Source: CAVSUR01 sp963731285 (GTDB lineage: Bacteria; Actinomycetota; Actinomycetes; Streptosporangiales; Streptosporangiaceae). From it: DNA of 64,000 nucleotides. The position numbers and the translations under genes were made by a program. The stretch covers positions 186,001 to 250,000 of the forward strand of contig CAVSUR010000008.1 in assembly GCA_963731285.1 (NCBI GenBank). The letters are read 5' to 3'. Position 1 is the stretch's first letter. The number at the start of each line of letters is the position of its first letter. Under the pieces are notes generated by a model that was not told where the DNA came from, made no database searches, and worked only from the letters and a program-made list of their open reading frames with translations. Shown here piece by piece: positions 35,344 through 45,600 of this stretch.

Positions 35344-36251
35344 ACCCGCAGGTAGCGCCGGAGCGTGAGGAACGATGTGGCGCCGCACAGCACCACGCCG
35401 ACGATCATCGACAAGATGATCACCTCGACCAGGTCGGCGGTCGACAGCTGCACGTTGAAGGTGAAGTACTGCTGCAGGCCGTTCAGCCACAGCGTCTTCA
35501 CCCCGATCAGCAGCCCGGTCGCCACCAGCGCGCCGAACAGGCCCGCGATCATGCCCTCGACCAGGAACGGCAGTTGCACGTAGAAATTCGAGGCACCGAC
35601 CAGCCGCATGATGGACGTCTCCCGGCGGCGGGAGAACGCCGACAGCCGGATCGTGTTGGCGACCAGCAGGATCGCAGCGATGATCAGGATGACCGCGATG
35701 ACCACCACCGCGTTGCGCGCCCCGTCGAGCAGCCGGTAGAACTTTTCCAGGACCGCGGCACTGTCGCCGATCTGGTCCACCCCGGGCGCGCCGGTCACGG
35801 CCGCGGCGACCACCCTCTCGTCGGTCTGCGCGTTCTTCACCTTCACCTGAAGCGAGGCGGGGATCTGAGACTCGGTCACGGTGCTGGTGAACGAGGGAGT
35901 CCGCGCGAACTCGGCCTTGAACTGCTGGAACCCCTGATGCTGGGAGAGGTACCTCACGTGCAGGACCTGCGGCATCTTGCTCAGCTCGGCCTCGAGCTGA
36001 GCACGCTGCGCGGCCGTGGCCGGACCGCTCTTGCACTGCGGGTCCAGCAGGTTGCCGCCGCTGCACAGGTAGACGGACAGCTGGACCCGGCTCTGCCAGA
36101 ACGCCCGGGTATTGTCGACCTGCTTGACGAACAGCAGCCCGGTGCCGAGCAGCGACAGGCTGATCGCGACCACGACCACCAGCGCGATCGTCATGGTGAG
36201 ATTGCGCCGAAGGCCAATCCAGACTTCATGGAACACGAACTGCGCGCGCAT
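35340..36251 (-). CDS. ftsX: FtsX, cell-division ABC transporter permease-like protein
   Basis: This 303-residue protein has an N-terminal helix (TMTIALVVVVAISLSLLGTG), a large extracytoplasmic domain (containing two Cys, LCSGGNLLDPQCKSG, as in actinobacterial FtsX) and three C-terminal helices with RRRETSIMRLVGASNFYVQ. With FtsE it transmits a signal to peptidoglycan hydrolases at the septum. The gap to ftsE is 38 bp and to smpB it overlaps by 4 bp, so this is one operon. Confidence 0.95.
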   Translation of the reverse strand: MRAQFVFHEVWIGLRRNLTMTIALVVVVAISLSLLGTGLLFVKQVDNTRAFWQSRVQLSVYLCSGGNLLDPQCKSGPATAAQRAQLEAELSKMPQVLHVRYLSQHQGFQQFKAEFARTPSFTSTVTESQIPASLQVKVKNAQTDERVVAAAVTGAPGVDQIGDSAAVLEKFYRLLDGARNAVVVIAVILIIAAILLVANTIRLSAFSRRRETSIMRLVGASNFYVQLPFLVEGMIAGLFGALVATGLLIGVKTLWLNGLQQYFTFNVQLSTADLVEVIILSMIVGVVLCGATSFLTLRRYLRV

Positions 36252-36289
36252 ATCCGTCAGATCCCTCGATTGTCCTCGTCCGCGGCCGC

Positions 36290-36979
36290 TCAGTAGGCCT
36301 GGCCGTAGACCCCGCGCGACTGATCCCGCACCACCTTGCCGTATTCGAGCTCGATGACGCGCTTGCGCATGGAGTCCACGATGGCCGCGTCGTGCGTGGC
36401 CATCACGACCGTCGTCCCGGTCCGGTTGATGCGGTCGAGCACCTTCATGATGCCGATCGAGGTCGCCGGGTCAATGTTGCCCGTTGGCTCGTCCGCCAGC
36501 AGGATCATCGGCCGGTTGACGAACGCCCGGGCCATCGCCACCCGCTGCTGCTCGCCCCCGGACAGCTCGTCCGGCATCCGGTCCTTCTTGCCCTCCAGCC
36601 CGACTAGATCGATGACCTCAGGAACCACTTTGCGGATGAAGCGCCGCGGTTTGCCGATCACCTCAAGCGCGAACGCGATGTTCTGGTAGACGTTCTTGGT
36701 CGGCAGCAGCCGGAAGTCCTGGAACACGCAACCGATCCGGCGGCGCAAGTGCGGGACCTTCCAGTTCGTCAGCCGGGCCAGGTCCTTCCCGGCCACATGG
36801 ATCCGTCCGTCGGTGGGTCGCTCCTCCTTCAGCACCAGCCGCAGGAAGGTCGACTTACCCGACCCCGACGGGCCGACCAGGAACACGAACTCCCCCTTCT
36901 CGACGTCGATGTCGACGTTCTCCAGGGCGGAGCGGCTCTGATTCGGGTACGTCTTGGTGACGTTATCGAAGTGGATCAC
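36290..36979 (-). CDS. ftsE: FtsE, cell-division ABC ATPase
   Basis: The 229-residue ATPase has Walker A GPSGSGKST, signature LSGGEQQRVAMARAFVNRP, Walker B ILLADEPTGNID and the switch His in MATHDAAIVDSMRKRVIEL. It starts MIHFDNVTKTYPNQSRSALE, the standard FtsE beginning. It is the first gene of the ftsE-ftsX-smpB group, divergent from a small zinc-ribbon protein gene. Confidence 0.96.
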   Translation of the reverse strand: MIHFDNVTKTYPNQSRSALENVDIDVEKGEFVFLVGPSGSGKSTFLRLVLKEERPTDGRIHVAGKDLARLTNWKVPHLRRRIGCVFQDFRLLPTKNVYQNIAFALEVIGKPRRFIRKVVPEVIDLVGLEGKKDRMPDELSGGEQQRVAMARAFVNRPMILLADEPTGNIDPATSIGIMKVLDRINRTGTTVVMATHDAAIVDSMRKRVIELEYGKVVRDQSRGVYGQAY

Positions 36980-37134
36980 GGGCCCATCACACGCGCTCGG
37001 GGAGACTGCTCTGACACCGGCCTGCCCAGGCCGCGACCGGCCCGGTTTGGCCTCGGCCAGTCTAGGGGGGAAACTGGTTCACAGCGTCCAACATCGTCGA
37101 AGTGACCGGGTAGGCTCCGGCCCGGAGGATCGTG

Positions 37135-37320
37135 ATGAGCTGCGAGCACCTGATCTGCGCCCAGTGCGCGGGGCCGGTCGCCGAGGGCCGGTGCCCGGTC
37201 TGCCGCACCGCCCGGAGCCACGTACATAACTCCCACCCGCACCTGAGCATGCCGCTGATCGCGGCGATGCTGATCGCGGCGGTCTTGCTGATGCTAGCGG
37301 CCCAGCACCTGATCCGCTAA
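37135..37320 (+). CDS. Small zinc-ribbon, single-pass membrane protein
   Basis: The 61-residue protein has two CxxC pairs (CAQCAGPVAEGRCPVCRTAR) forming a likely zinc ribbon, a His-rich spacer (SHVHNSHPHL) and one membrane helix (LIAAMLIAAVLLMLAAQHLI). GGAGG precedes the GTG/ATG pair; ATG 37135 taken, GTG 37132 possible. Similar short proteins lie at this locus in other actinobacteria. Function unknown. Confidence 0.8.
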   Translation: MSCEHLICAQCAGPVAEGRCPVCRTARSHVHNSHPHLSMPLIAAMLIAAVLLMLAAQHLIR

Positions 37321-37341
37321 GCCAGTTACCCCGCTGGCCAG

Positions 37342-38445
37342 TTACTGGCCCTGCTGGCGCAGCCAGCGGATCTCGGCCTCGATGAAGTCGTCGATCTCCC
37401 CGTCCATCACCGCGGCGGTATTGCCGGTCTCGACCCCGGTCCGCAGGTCCTTGATGTTCTGATACGGGTGCAGCACGTAGTTGCGGATCTGGGTACCCCA
37501 GCTCCGGCCCCCGTCACCGCGCAGCTCGTTCAGCTCCGCCGCCTGCTCCTCGCGCTTGCGCTCGAGCAGCTTGGCCTGCAGGACCGCCATCGCGCTGGCC
37601 CGGTTCTGGATCTGGCTACGCTCGTTCTGGCAGGAGACCACGATCCCGGTCGGCAGGTGGGTGAGCCGGACCGCGGAGTCGGTGGTGTTCACGCCCTGGC
37701 CGCCGGGGCCGCTGGAGCGGAACACGTCCACCCGGATCTCGTCCTCAGGGATGTCGATGTGATCGGCCTGGGCCACGACCGGGATGACGTCCACGCCGGC
37801 GAACGAGGTCTGACGGCGGCCCTGGTTGTCGTATTTGGAGATCCGCACCATCCGGTGGGTGCCGTGCTCGCCGCGCAGCGTGCCGTAGGCGTACGGCGCC
37901 CTGACCACGAAGGTGGTGGACTTGATCCCCGCTTCTTCGGCGTAGGAGGTGTCGTAGACCTCGGTCGGGTACCCGTGCCGTTCCGCCCAGCGCAGATAAA
38001 TGCGCCGCAGGCCCTCCGCCCAGTCGGCGGCGTCCGCGCCGCCCGCCTGCGCGTTGATAGTGATCAGTGCCTCGCGCGCGTCGTACTGGCCCGATAGCAG
38101 GGTCCGGACCTCGAGCTGGTCGATCTCCTTGCGCAGTGCGGCGAGATCGCGGGTCGCCTCCTGCCGGGCCGCCTCGTCGCTCTCGCTGTCGGCCAGCTCG
38201 AACATGACCTCGGTGTCACTGAGGCGGCGCCGCAGGTCGGCCAGCCGGGACAGCTCGCCGTCCAGGTACGCCAGCCGCCGGTGGAGAGCCTGAGCCTGCT
38301 CTTGGTCTTCCCACAGCTTGGGATCAGCCGACCGCTCCCTGAGGTCGTCGGCCTCCTTCCGCATAGTGTCAGGACCGAGGACAGCCTCCACGCTGGCGAG
38401 CTTCGAGGTTAGTTCCGCGAGTTCGCTCGCAGGGTCGGTTGCCAT
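37342..38445 (-). CDS. prfB: Peptide chain release factor 2, variant codon-recognition motif
   Basis: The 367-residue release factor has the intact GGQ loop (SSGPGGQGVNTTDSAVRLTH) for peptidyl-tRNA hydrolysis. There is no programmed TGA frameshift, unlike the E. coli gene. At the codon-recognition tip where RF2 normally has Ser-Pro-Phe, this protein reads RISKYDNQGRRQTSF (bases 37831-37839 encode SKY). The Ser and an aromatic residue are kept, Pro is lost. It is the first gene of the RF2-FtsE-FtsX-SmpB neighbourhood. Confidence 0.95.
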   Translation of the reverse strand: MATDPASELAELTSKLASVEAVLGPDTMRKEADDLRERSADPKLWEDQEQAQALHRRLAYLDGELSRLADLRRRLSDTEVMFELADSESDEAARQEATRDLAALRKEIDQLEVRTLLSGQYDAREALITINAQAGGADAADWAEGLRRIYLRWAERHGYPTEVYDTSYAEEAGIKSTTFVVRAPYAYGTLRGEHGTHRMVRISKYDNQGRRQTSFAGVDVIPVVAQADHIDIPEDEIRVDVFRSSGPGGQGVNTTDSAVRLTHLPTGIVVSCQNERSQIQNRASAMAVLQAKLLERKREEQAAELNELRGDGGRSWGTQIRNYVLHPYQNIKDLRTGVETGNTAAVMDGEIDDFIEAEIRWLRQQGQ

Positions 38446-38516
38446 GGCAGAAAGCCTACGTCAGCTAGCATGTGGCCCCTGCTTCGGCGGAGACCGCCAC
38501 GCCGGGAAGGTGGATC

Positions 38517-39521
38517 GTGACCACGAGGCCGGATGAGCCGAGCACAGTGACCGGGCCTGCGCTGACCCTGGAGCAGGTACGCGCCGCCGCCGGGCGGCTG
38601 CGCGGCGTCGCGCACCGCACTCCGCTGCTCACCTCGGGCACGCTGGACCGCGCGTGCGGCGGCGCCATCCTGCTCAAGGCCGAGCCATTCCAGCGCACCG
38701 GCTCGTTCAAGTTCCGCGGCGCTTACAACCGGCTCAGCCAGCTCGCCGATGACGAGCGGGCCCGCGGCGTGGTGGCCTACTCCTCGGGCAATCATGGCGC
38801 CGCGGTGGCGCTGGCCGCCGCGCTGCTGGGGATCAGCGCCGACATCGTGGTCCCCGCTACCGGCCCGGCGGCTAAGCTCGCCGCGATCGAGGGCTACGGC
38901 GCACAGCTGCACCGCTACAACCCGGCGGCCCAGCGTCGGGAAGAGGTGGCCGCGGCGCTGGCCGCCGACCGGTCCCTGACGATCATCCGGCCGTTCGACG
39001 ACTACCAGATCATGGCCGGCCAGGGCACGGTCGGACTGGAGCTCGCCGAGCAGGCAGGCCAGCTCGACCTGGTCGTGCTGCCCGTCGGCGGCGGCGGGCT
39101 GGCCGCGGGCGTGGCCACGGCGGTATCTGCGCTGCGGCCCGGGGCGGCCGTCGTCGGAGTCGAGCCGGCCGGCGCGGACGACACCGCGCGGTCGCTGCGG
39201 GCCGGCCGCCGGGTCCGGCTGGACCGCGTCGACACCAGTGCCGACGGACTGCGCGCGTCCCAGCCGGGCGAGCTGACCTTCGCCGTCAACTCCCGGCTGC
39301 TGACCGACATCGTCACCGTCACCGAGCAGCAGATCGCGGCGGCCATGCTGTTCTGCTTCGCCCGGCTCAAGCTGGTCGTCGAGCCGAGCGGCGCGGTGCC
39401 GCTGGCCGCCCTGCTGTCCGGCGCCGTTCAGCTTGCCGGGCATCGCGCCGCAGTCGTCCTGTCCGGCGGCAACGTGGATCCCGGCACGTTCGCTGCCATG
39501 GCGGCTGCGGTCAGCGAATAG
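38517..39521 (+). CDS. Serine/threonine dehydratase-like PLP enzyme
   Basis: The 334-residue fold-type II enzyme has the PLP lysine in TGSFKFRGAYNRLSQL, the Asn loop SSGNHGAAVALAAALLG and the glycine-rich phosphate loop LPVGGGGLAAGVATAV. There is no C-terminal ACT regulatory domain, so it is closer to catabolic threonine/serine dehydratases or serine racemase than to biosynthetic IlvA. GTG 38517 follows GGGAAGGTGG; an upstream GTG at 38472 is less likely. It is divergent from prfB, 71 bp away. Confidence 0.88.
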   Translation: MTTRPDEPSTVTGPALTLEQVRAAAGRLRGVAHRTPLLTSGTLDRACGGAILLKAEPFQRTGSFKFRGAYNRLSQLADDERARGVVAYSSGNHGAAVALAAALLGISADIVVPATGPAAKLAAIEGYGAQLHRYNPAAQRREEVAAALAADRSLTIIRPFDDYQIMAGQGTVGLELAEQAGQLDLVVLPVGGGGLAAGVATAVSALRPGAAVVGVEPAGADDTARSLRAGRRVRLDRVDTSADGLRASQPGELTFAVNSRLLTDIVTVTEQQIAAAMLFCFARLKLVVEPSGAVPLAALLSGAVQLAGHRAAVVLSGGNVDPGTFAAMAAAVSE

Positions 39522-39535
39522 CGCGGCTGGCGGCC

Positions 39536-39636
39536 GTGACCTGCTGGCGGTCGTACTCGCTTACGTGACCTGCTCGCGGTCGTAACCTGCCCGCGGTCAT
39601 GGCCTGCTGGCGGTCGTAACCTGCCCGCGGGCGTCA
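39536..39636 (+). repeat. Five degenerate copies of a 17-20 bp direct repeat
   Basis: Units related to ACCTGCTGGCGGTCGT follow one another (39538, 39567, 39586, 39602 and 39619), alternating between CTGCTGGCGG, CTGCTCGCGG and CTGCCCGCGG. They lie between the dehydratase stop and the HNH remnant. No strong hairpin is formed. Origin unknown; a decayed coding repeat or slippage product are both possible. Confidence 0.6.
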
Positions 39637-39702
39637 TTCCGTGATCGTGGCGCCCCCGGGGCCCCAGCCGGCGGGTGCGCGCACCTGCGGTCCACCGCCT
39701 TG

Positions 39703-39986
39703 TACCGGCCCACGATCTCCCTGCGCGAGCACGTCATCGCCCGGGACCAGACCTGCCGCTCACCGGGTGCCGGCAGGCCGCCTGGCACGCCGATCTCGAC
39801 CACACCATCCCCTGGGACCAGGGCGGCCTGACCTGCTCCTGCGACCTGGGCGGCGCATGCCGTACTCATCACTTGATCAAGCAGCAGCCCGGCTGGACCC
39901 TGCGCCAGCCACGGCCCGGGATGTTTATCTGGGCCACTCCCGCCGGCCGGACCTACACCACTGCTCCTGACAGCTACGCGACGTAA
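39703..39986 (+). pseudogene. 3' remnant of a 13E12/DUF222-type HNH endonuclease gene
   Basis: YRPTISLREHVIARDQTCRS continues after a one-base loss at about 39764 as CRQAAWHADLDHTIPWDQGG and ends LKQ-like with GWTLRQPRPGMFIWATP and AGRTYTTAPD. This is the C-terminal HNH end of the actinobacterial 13E12 repeat family. The DUF222 N-terminal region is absent and no start is present, so this is a relic. About 145 bp with a GCCGCT-TC-AGCGGC inverted repeat (40025-40038) separate it from the next gene. Confidence 0.75.
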
Positions 39987-40133
39987 CTGCGGGCAGCGTC
40001 AGGCATCGCTCCCTGAGATTGGCGGCCGCTTCAGCGGCGGCGCGGCAGGGTGACGACCAGCGCCGGGCGCGCGCCAGACGACGACCAGTGCCGACAGGCG
40101 CAGCAGATAACGGCGACAGGGCAGCGGTATCGA

Positions 40134-42083
40134 TCAGCGGCGAGTGCCCGGCCGGAGAGCAGCAACTGCAGTAGCGGCGGTCGGCCGGTAGACCGCTACC
40201 CGGCCGGATCCGTACGCGTACCGGAAGCCAGTGCTGAGCAGATATCGGCGTACGCGCGAGTCGCGCTCCCAGAGTAGGATCCAGCCGATGTTCATCTGGC
40301 GGGCGCTGGCGGCCGCTACCGCGAGCTGCGCGGCCGAGAGGCCGGAGTGACCGCGCTGCACGCTCATCAGGTCCCGGTAGAAGGGCCGGGAGGCAATGGC
40401 CGCCACGGTCGTCCGCGGTATCCGGGCGAGGTAGGCGTTGGCGAGCGGGTGGCCGTCTGCAGTGGCGAGCACCTCGGTCTCCGGCGGGAAGGCCCGGCCG
40501 GTAATGCCGATCCCGCCGCGCAGCCCGAAGGGCACGTCCAGCACGATCGACTGCGAATGATCGGCCGCGATCGGACGGTCCACCGCGGGTAGCGCGGTCC
40601 GCATGGTCCTCGTGCCGGCCGGCGTGACCTGGCCTGCCTCCAGCACGCTGAGCACCAGCGCCCCGACCATTACCGGCCTCGCGTGTGACCGGAACCAGCT
40701 CACCGCATATCCGGCCAGCAGGGCCGCCGGCACCAGCCCGAGTTCGGCGAGCCGGGACGGTTCCCGGAATTGCGAGAACTCCGGCAGGCGGACGAGGTAG
40801 GTGTAGGGCAGCACCGAGGACAGCGCCTCACCCCGCACGATCTGCGCGGCCGGCGTGTAGATGTGGCCGGCGATGCGCAGGTTTGATCCCAGCGCGAGCG
40901 CCGCGGCCCCCAGCCACAACAGGGCGAGCAGCCAGGCGTGCAGACGCCGCCAGGCGAGGATCAGGCCGACCACGGCCAGGACGGTCAGCATGGTGCCGAA
41001 GGTGTAGGCGGCGCTCCCGTGCGGGATGTTCAGCCCGAACGCGGTCACTCGCGGCGACGGCTCGAACATGTACGGCAGCCTGGTCCCGGTCAGGTAGGCC
41101 GCCGTACTGGGCCGCTTCGGCGTCCCGCTAGTGACCTGCTCATGCCGGATGGCCAGCAGCTGAGGACTGGCCACCACCACAGCGACTAGGGCCGCCAGGC
41201 CAGTCAGCAGCAGCCGGGCCACCCACGGCCTTAGCAGCAGTCGGGTCCTCGAAGCCCCGCGGCCGCCTGGCGGTGCAGCGGCACCGCTCTCCGCCGCCGC
41301 ACCGGGCAGAGCCGCACCGCCCGGCTGCGCCGCACCTGCGCGGTGCGGGCTCAGCAGCCAGGGCAACAGGGCCGCGGCGGCGGTGATCGCGGTCAAGATC
41401 GCCGTCTCCTGATCCGTCAGCATGCTCGCCCCCACGACCACGCCCAGGATGACCGCCAGCAGCGGGGTTGGCCGACGGCGCAGCCGCACCGCGGCCTCCA
41501 GCGCTAGCGGCAGGAACAGCGCGCCCGCCGCGAGGCTGATGTGGGCCCAGGACTGGAAGCTCAAGATGGCGGAGAAGCCGAAGAACGCGCCAGCGGCGAT
41601 CGGGCCGATCTGGCCGGGTAGCCAGAGCCGGGCTACCCGGTACATCGCGTAGCTCAGCAGCCCAGGCATGGCGATGCTCAGCAGGTCGAACGACACGCTA
41701 GGGCCGAACGCGATCGTCACCGGGGTCATCACCGCGCCGGCCAGCGGCATGAGCGAATGCAGCCCGAGCTGGGTTCCGGCTGGCGCGGCCTGATAGCTAG
41801 TCGTCCATGGGTTGCTCAGATGCTGCACCGAATGCGCCAGCCACCACAGCCCCCAGACGTAGCTGCCGGTGTCCAGCGTGGCGGGAAGCTGATGATCGAC
41901 CAGATAGCGGGCGTGCGGCCAGGTCAGGAGGACGCTGGCGGCCAGGTAGCCGAGCAAGACAGCCAGATGGACGGCGACTGCACGACGGCCAGGGCGAGCC
42001 GGCCACTGGCTCCAGGGCCTGCTGTCATCGCCACCCGGCTCGACGGCGCTGCCGTCCTGGGGTACCTCGTGATCGCCGGACAT
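40134..42083 (-). CDS. Large multi-pass membrane protein, GT-C glycosyltransferase-like
   Basis: The 649-residue protein has about 11-13 hydrophobic helices in its first 480 residues (VAVHLAVLLGYLAASVLLTW, ALLAVILGVVVGAS-like segments, LLLTGLAALVAVVVASPQLL). The first loop has TGSYVWGLWWLAHSVQHL, with the Asp-containing DTGSY characteristic of uncharacterised GT-C-type proteins. A soluble C-terminal domain follows (PIAADHSQSIVLDVPFGLRG). A low-complexity AAQPGGAALPGAAAES loop interrupts the middle. It probably handles a lipid-linked sugar or envelope polymer; the reaction is unknown. Confidence 0.75.
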   Translation of the reverse strand: MSGDHEVPQDGSAVEPGGDDSRPWSQWPARPGRRAVAVHLAVLLGYLAASVLLTWPHARYLVDHQLPATLDTGSYVWGLWWLAHSVQHLSNPWTTSYQAAPAGTQLGLHSLMPLAGAVMTPVTIAFGPSVSFDLLSIAMPGLLSYAMYRVARLWLPGQIGPIAAGAFFGFSAILSFQSWAHISLAAGALFLPLALEAAVRLRRRPTPLLAVILGVVVGASMLTDQETAILTAITAAAALLPWLLSPHRAGAAQPGGAALPGAAAESGAAAPPGGRGASRTRLLLRPWVARLLLTGLAALVAVVVASPQLLAIRHEQVTSGTPKRPSTAAYLTGTRLPYMFEPSPRVTAFGLNIPHGSAAYTFGTMLTVLAVVGLILAWRRLHAWLLALLWLGAAALALGSNLRIAGHIYTPAAQIVRGEALSSVLPYTYLVRLPEFSQFREPSRLAELGLVPAALLAGYAVSWFRSHARPVMVGALVLSVLEAGQVTPAGTRTMRTALPAVDRPIAADHSQSIVLDVPFGLRGGIGITGRAFPPETEVLATADGHPLANAYLARIPRTTVAAIASRPFYRDLMSVQRGHSGLSAAQLAVAAASARQMNIGWILLWERDSRVRRYLLSTGFRYAYGSGRVAVYRPTAATAVAALRPGTRR

Positions 42084-42315
42084 CGTTTAACCACCGAAGA
42101 AGCTCTCGGCAACGCTCAAGGCCAGTCACAAGGCCAGGACAGGCTAGCGAAGAATCGGTCGGGCAGGCAAAATGCCCCGAAGTTTTCAATGAATACATTT
42201 AACCAAAGCGGTGGCGGAGGTCCGCGCGCCTGCGCACCGCGCGCCTGCGGGCCCCGTCGGTGCGGATCGTGCCGGCCACGGCCCTCGCTCGTGCGCGGGT
42301 CTGGGGGGTCAGGGC

Positions 42316-42530
42316 CGTCCCGCAGCCGCCGCCAGCAGGTCATCCCCCGACCCGAACCCCGGCTCCTGCGGCAAGAACTCCCACGGGATCCCGGTGCACA
42401 GGACGAACAAGATGCCGCACAGTACCTTGCGGTCATCCAGCCGCTTGCGCCCAGGGTGGTCCCGGCGGCGGGGGACGGCCGGTAACAACGGCCCCGATCC
42501 GCGTCCTCAGCTCATCCGAGACGATTCACG
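42316..42530 (-). pseudogene. IS5-family transposase remnant (N-terminal DUF4096 region)
   Basis: Across three frames the minus strand reads VSDELRTRIGAVV, then HPGRKRLDDRKVLCGILFVL and CTGIPWEFLPQE, then GFGSGMTCWRRLRD. This is the start of an IS5-type transposase. The DDE catalytic domain and inverted repeats are missing. The adjacent stretch (about 42100-42215) is unusually AT-rich for the window, including ATGAATACATTTAACC, which may be a relic of insertion or the promoter of the membrane protein gene. Confidence 0.72.
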
Positions 42531-42610
42531 GTGGCTGCTCGCCCTTCGTCACGGCCGCCCTCAGCCAGCCGGTGATCACCCTTATTCCTTGATCATTCTG
42601 TTAGGAGTCC

Positions 42611-45600
42611 TTAATCGGGCAGTGCGCTGGTGGCGACCAGGGTGCGAACGGCGCGGACCGCTACCGACAGCGTCGCCATCGTGAAACGGTCGCTCTCCCC
42701 GATCTCGGTCAGCGTCTGGGTGGCGCGCCGCACCGCCGAGTCGTTGCGGGCCACCCAGGCGGCCAGCCGACGCTCCGGGCTGCCCTCGTCGGCGATGGTG
42801 AGCACATCAGCGGCCAGGGCGGCATGCGCGCTGTACAGGTCATCGCGCAGCGCGTTGCGGGCCATCGTGTTCCACCGGTCGTCGCGCGGCAGCGCGGTGA
42901 TGCGGTCGCGCAGCCGGGCGATCTCCAGCCGGTCGGCCAGATCGAAGTAGACCTCGGCGGTCTCCTCCACCGGCCGCCCCCTGCGCTGCGCGATCTCTAC
43001 GATGTCGAAGGCGGAGTAGGCGGGCACCATGGCGGCGATCCGGTCGGCCAGTTCGGCAGGCAGATCGCGAGCCAGGAAGGCGTCCCGGCACGCCTCGAAA
43101 CCGGACAGGTCCCGGCCGGCCAGCAGCTTGGGCAGGCTCCCGGCCACGGTCAGCACCCCGGCCGCGAAGAACTCGACGGTCGCGGCGATATCGAACAGCG
43201 GCCGGCGGAAGTGCAGCAGCCAGCGCACGGCCCGCTCGGTCAGCTTGCGGCCCTCGAGCAGAGCCTGGATCTGCGCCGAGGTGTCCGCGGTGCCATCCAG
43301 CGCCTCGACCTCGGCCCAGAATCCCGGCATGTCGAAGACATCCCTGGCCACCAGCCACGCGGCGGTGATCTCCGGCACCGAGGCACCGGTTTCCTCGTTA
43401 ACGCGGAACACGAACGTAATGCCGGAACGGTCCACCATGTCGTTGACCACCACGGTGGTGATGATTTCCTTGTGCAGCCGGTGCTCGCCCATCCGGCCCG
43501 AGTATCGCTCGCGCAGCGCGGTCGGGAAGTAGCTGGTCAGCACCCGGCGCAGGTACGGATCGTCGGGCAGAGCGGAGGCGAGAAGCTCCTGCGCTACCGC
43601 GATCTTGGTATGGGCCAGCAAAACGGCGAACTCCGGCGCTGTCAGGCCGGCGCCGGCCGAGCGGCGCTCGGTCAGCTCCCTCATGCCCGGCAGCACCTCC
43701 AGCCGCCGCCGGATCCGGCCGTCCCGCTCCAGCTTGCGGATGTAGCGGCCGTGCACGTGCAGCATCTGCGCGGCCTGGGCGTGAGAGGCGGCCAGAGCCC
43801 GGTTCTGCTGGTAGTTGTGCGCCAGCACCAGCGCGCCGACCTCATCGGTCATCTGCTGCAGCAGCGCGCCCCGGTCATCGGGGGCCAGCTTCCCATCGCG
43901 CGCCGCGCCGTCCAGCAAGATCTTGATGTTCACCTCATGGTCGGAGGTGTCCACGCCCGCGGAGTTGTCGATGAAGTCGGTGTTCACCAGCCCGCCGGCC
44001 AGCGCGTACTCGATCCTGGCCTCCTGGGTCAGGCCGAGGTTGCCGCCTTCGCCGATCACCTTGACCCTCAGCTGAGAGGCGTCCACCCGGACCGCGTCGG
44101 TGGACCGGTCGCCGGCGTCGGCGTGCACCTGCCGGGTGGCCTTCACATACGTGCCGATCCCGCCGTTCCACAGCAGGTCGACCGGCGCGGTGAGCATCGC
44201 GGAGATCAGCTGGTCCGGGGACAGCGCCGCGCTGCCGTCCGGCAGCCCGAGCGCGACGGCGGCCTGCGGTGAGACCGGCACCGACTTGGCCGACCGGGGC
44301 CAGACCCCGCCACCGGCCGAGATCAGCGCAGTGTCGTAGTCCGCCCACGACGAGCCGGGCAGGCGGAACAGCCGCTGCCGCTCGGCGAAGCTCGCCCCGG
44401 GGTCGGGGTCTGGGTCGAGGAAGACATGCCGGTGGTCGAACGCGGCGACGAGCTTGATGTGCCGGGACAGCAGCATGCCGTTGCCGAAAACGTCGCCGGA
44501 CATGTCCCCGATGCCGACGACGGTGAAGTCGTCGGCATCAACGTCGACGCCGAGCGTGCGGAAGTGGAACCGGACCGACTCCCACGCGCCGCGCGCGGTG
44601 ATCCCCATCCTCTTGTGGTCGTAGCCCTCAGATCCGCCGGAGGCGAACGCATCGCCGAGCCAGAACCCGCGCCGCAGCGCAATCTCGTTCGCCGGGTCGG
44701 AGAACGTCGCGGTGCCCTTGTCTGCCGCCACCACCAGGTAGGGGTCGTCACCGTCGTGCCTGACCACATCGGTAGGCGGATCTATCTGCCCGCCGTCCAG
44801 GTTGTCGGTGACGTCCAGCATCGCGCTGATGAACATCCGGTAGCAGGTCAGCACCTCAGCCTGGTAGGCGTCTCGGTCGGCCGGGTCGGGCAGCCGCTTG
44901 CAGACGAACCCGCCCTTGGCGCCGGACGGCACGATGACCGCGTTCTTGACCTCCTGCGCCTTGGCCAGGCCCAGGATCTCGGTGCGGAAGTCGTCCCGCC
45001 GGTCCGACCAGCGCAGGCCGCCGCGGGCCACGCCGCCAAACCGCAGGTGCACTCCCTCGAACCGCGGCGAGTAGACGAACAGCTCGAACTGCGGCCGTGG
45101 TGCGGGCAGGTCGGGTACTCGGTCCGCGTCCAGCTTCACCACCAGATAGGGCGGTGCCGCCGGCTGGGCGCGGAAGTAGTTGGTGCGCAGGGTCGCGGCG
45201 ATCAGCCTCCAGTAGGTCCGCAGGATCCGGTCCTCGTCCAGGCTGGCCACCTCGTCAAGCTCGCCGCGTATCTCCTCGGCGATGGCATCGCTGCGCTCGG
45301 CCTCGCCCGCCTGCCGGGCCGGGTCGAACCGGGACTCGAACAGCCGGACCAGCAGCCGGACCAGGATGGGGTTAGACCGCAGCACCTGCTCGAGGTAGGC
45401 CTGGCTGAACGCGGTGCCGGCCTGGCGCAGGTACTTGGCGTAGCCGCGCAGCATGGCGACCTGGCGCCAGCTGAGGCTGGCGGTCAGCACCAGCGCGTTG
45501 AACCCGTCATCCTCGATGTCGCCGCGCCACAGCGCGCCGAGCGCGCCCTCGACCAGCTCGCGGACCGCCTCCAGGGCCATGTGGCCGGCTGCCGGTCGGC

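Noticed and set aside
37342..38445. Programmed +1 frameshift in prfB
   Set aside because: The gene is one continuous frame with no early TGA.
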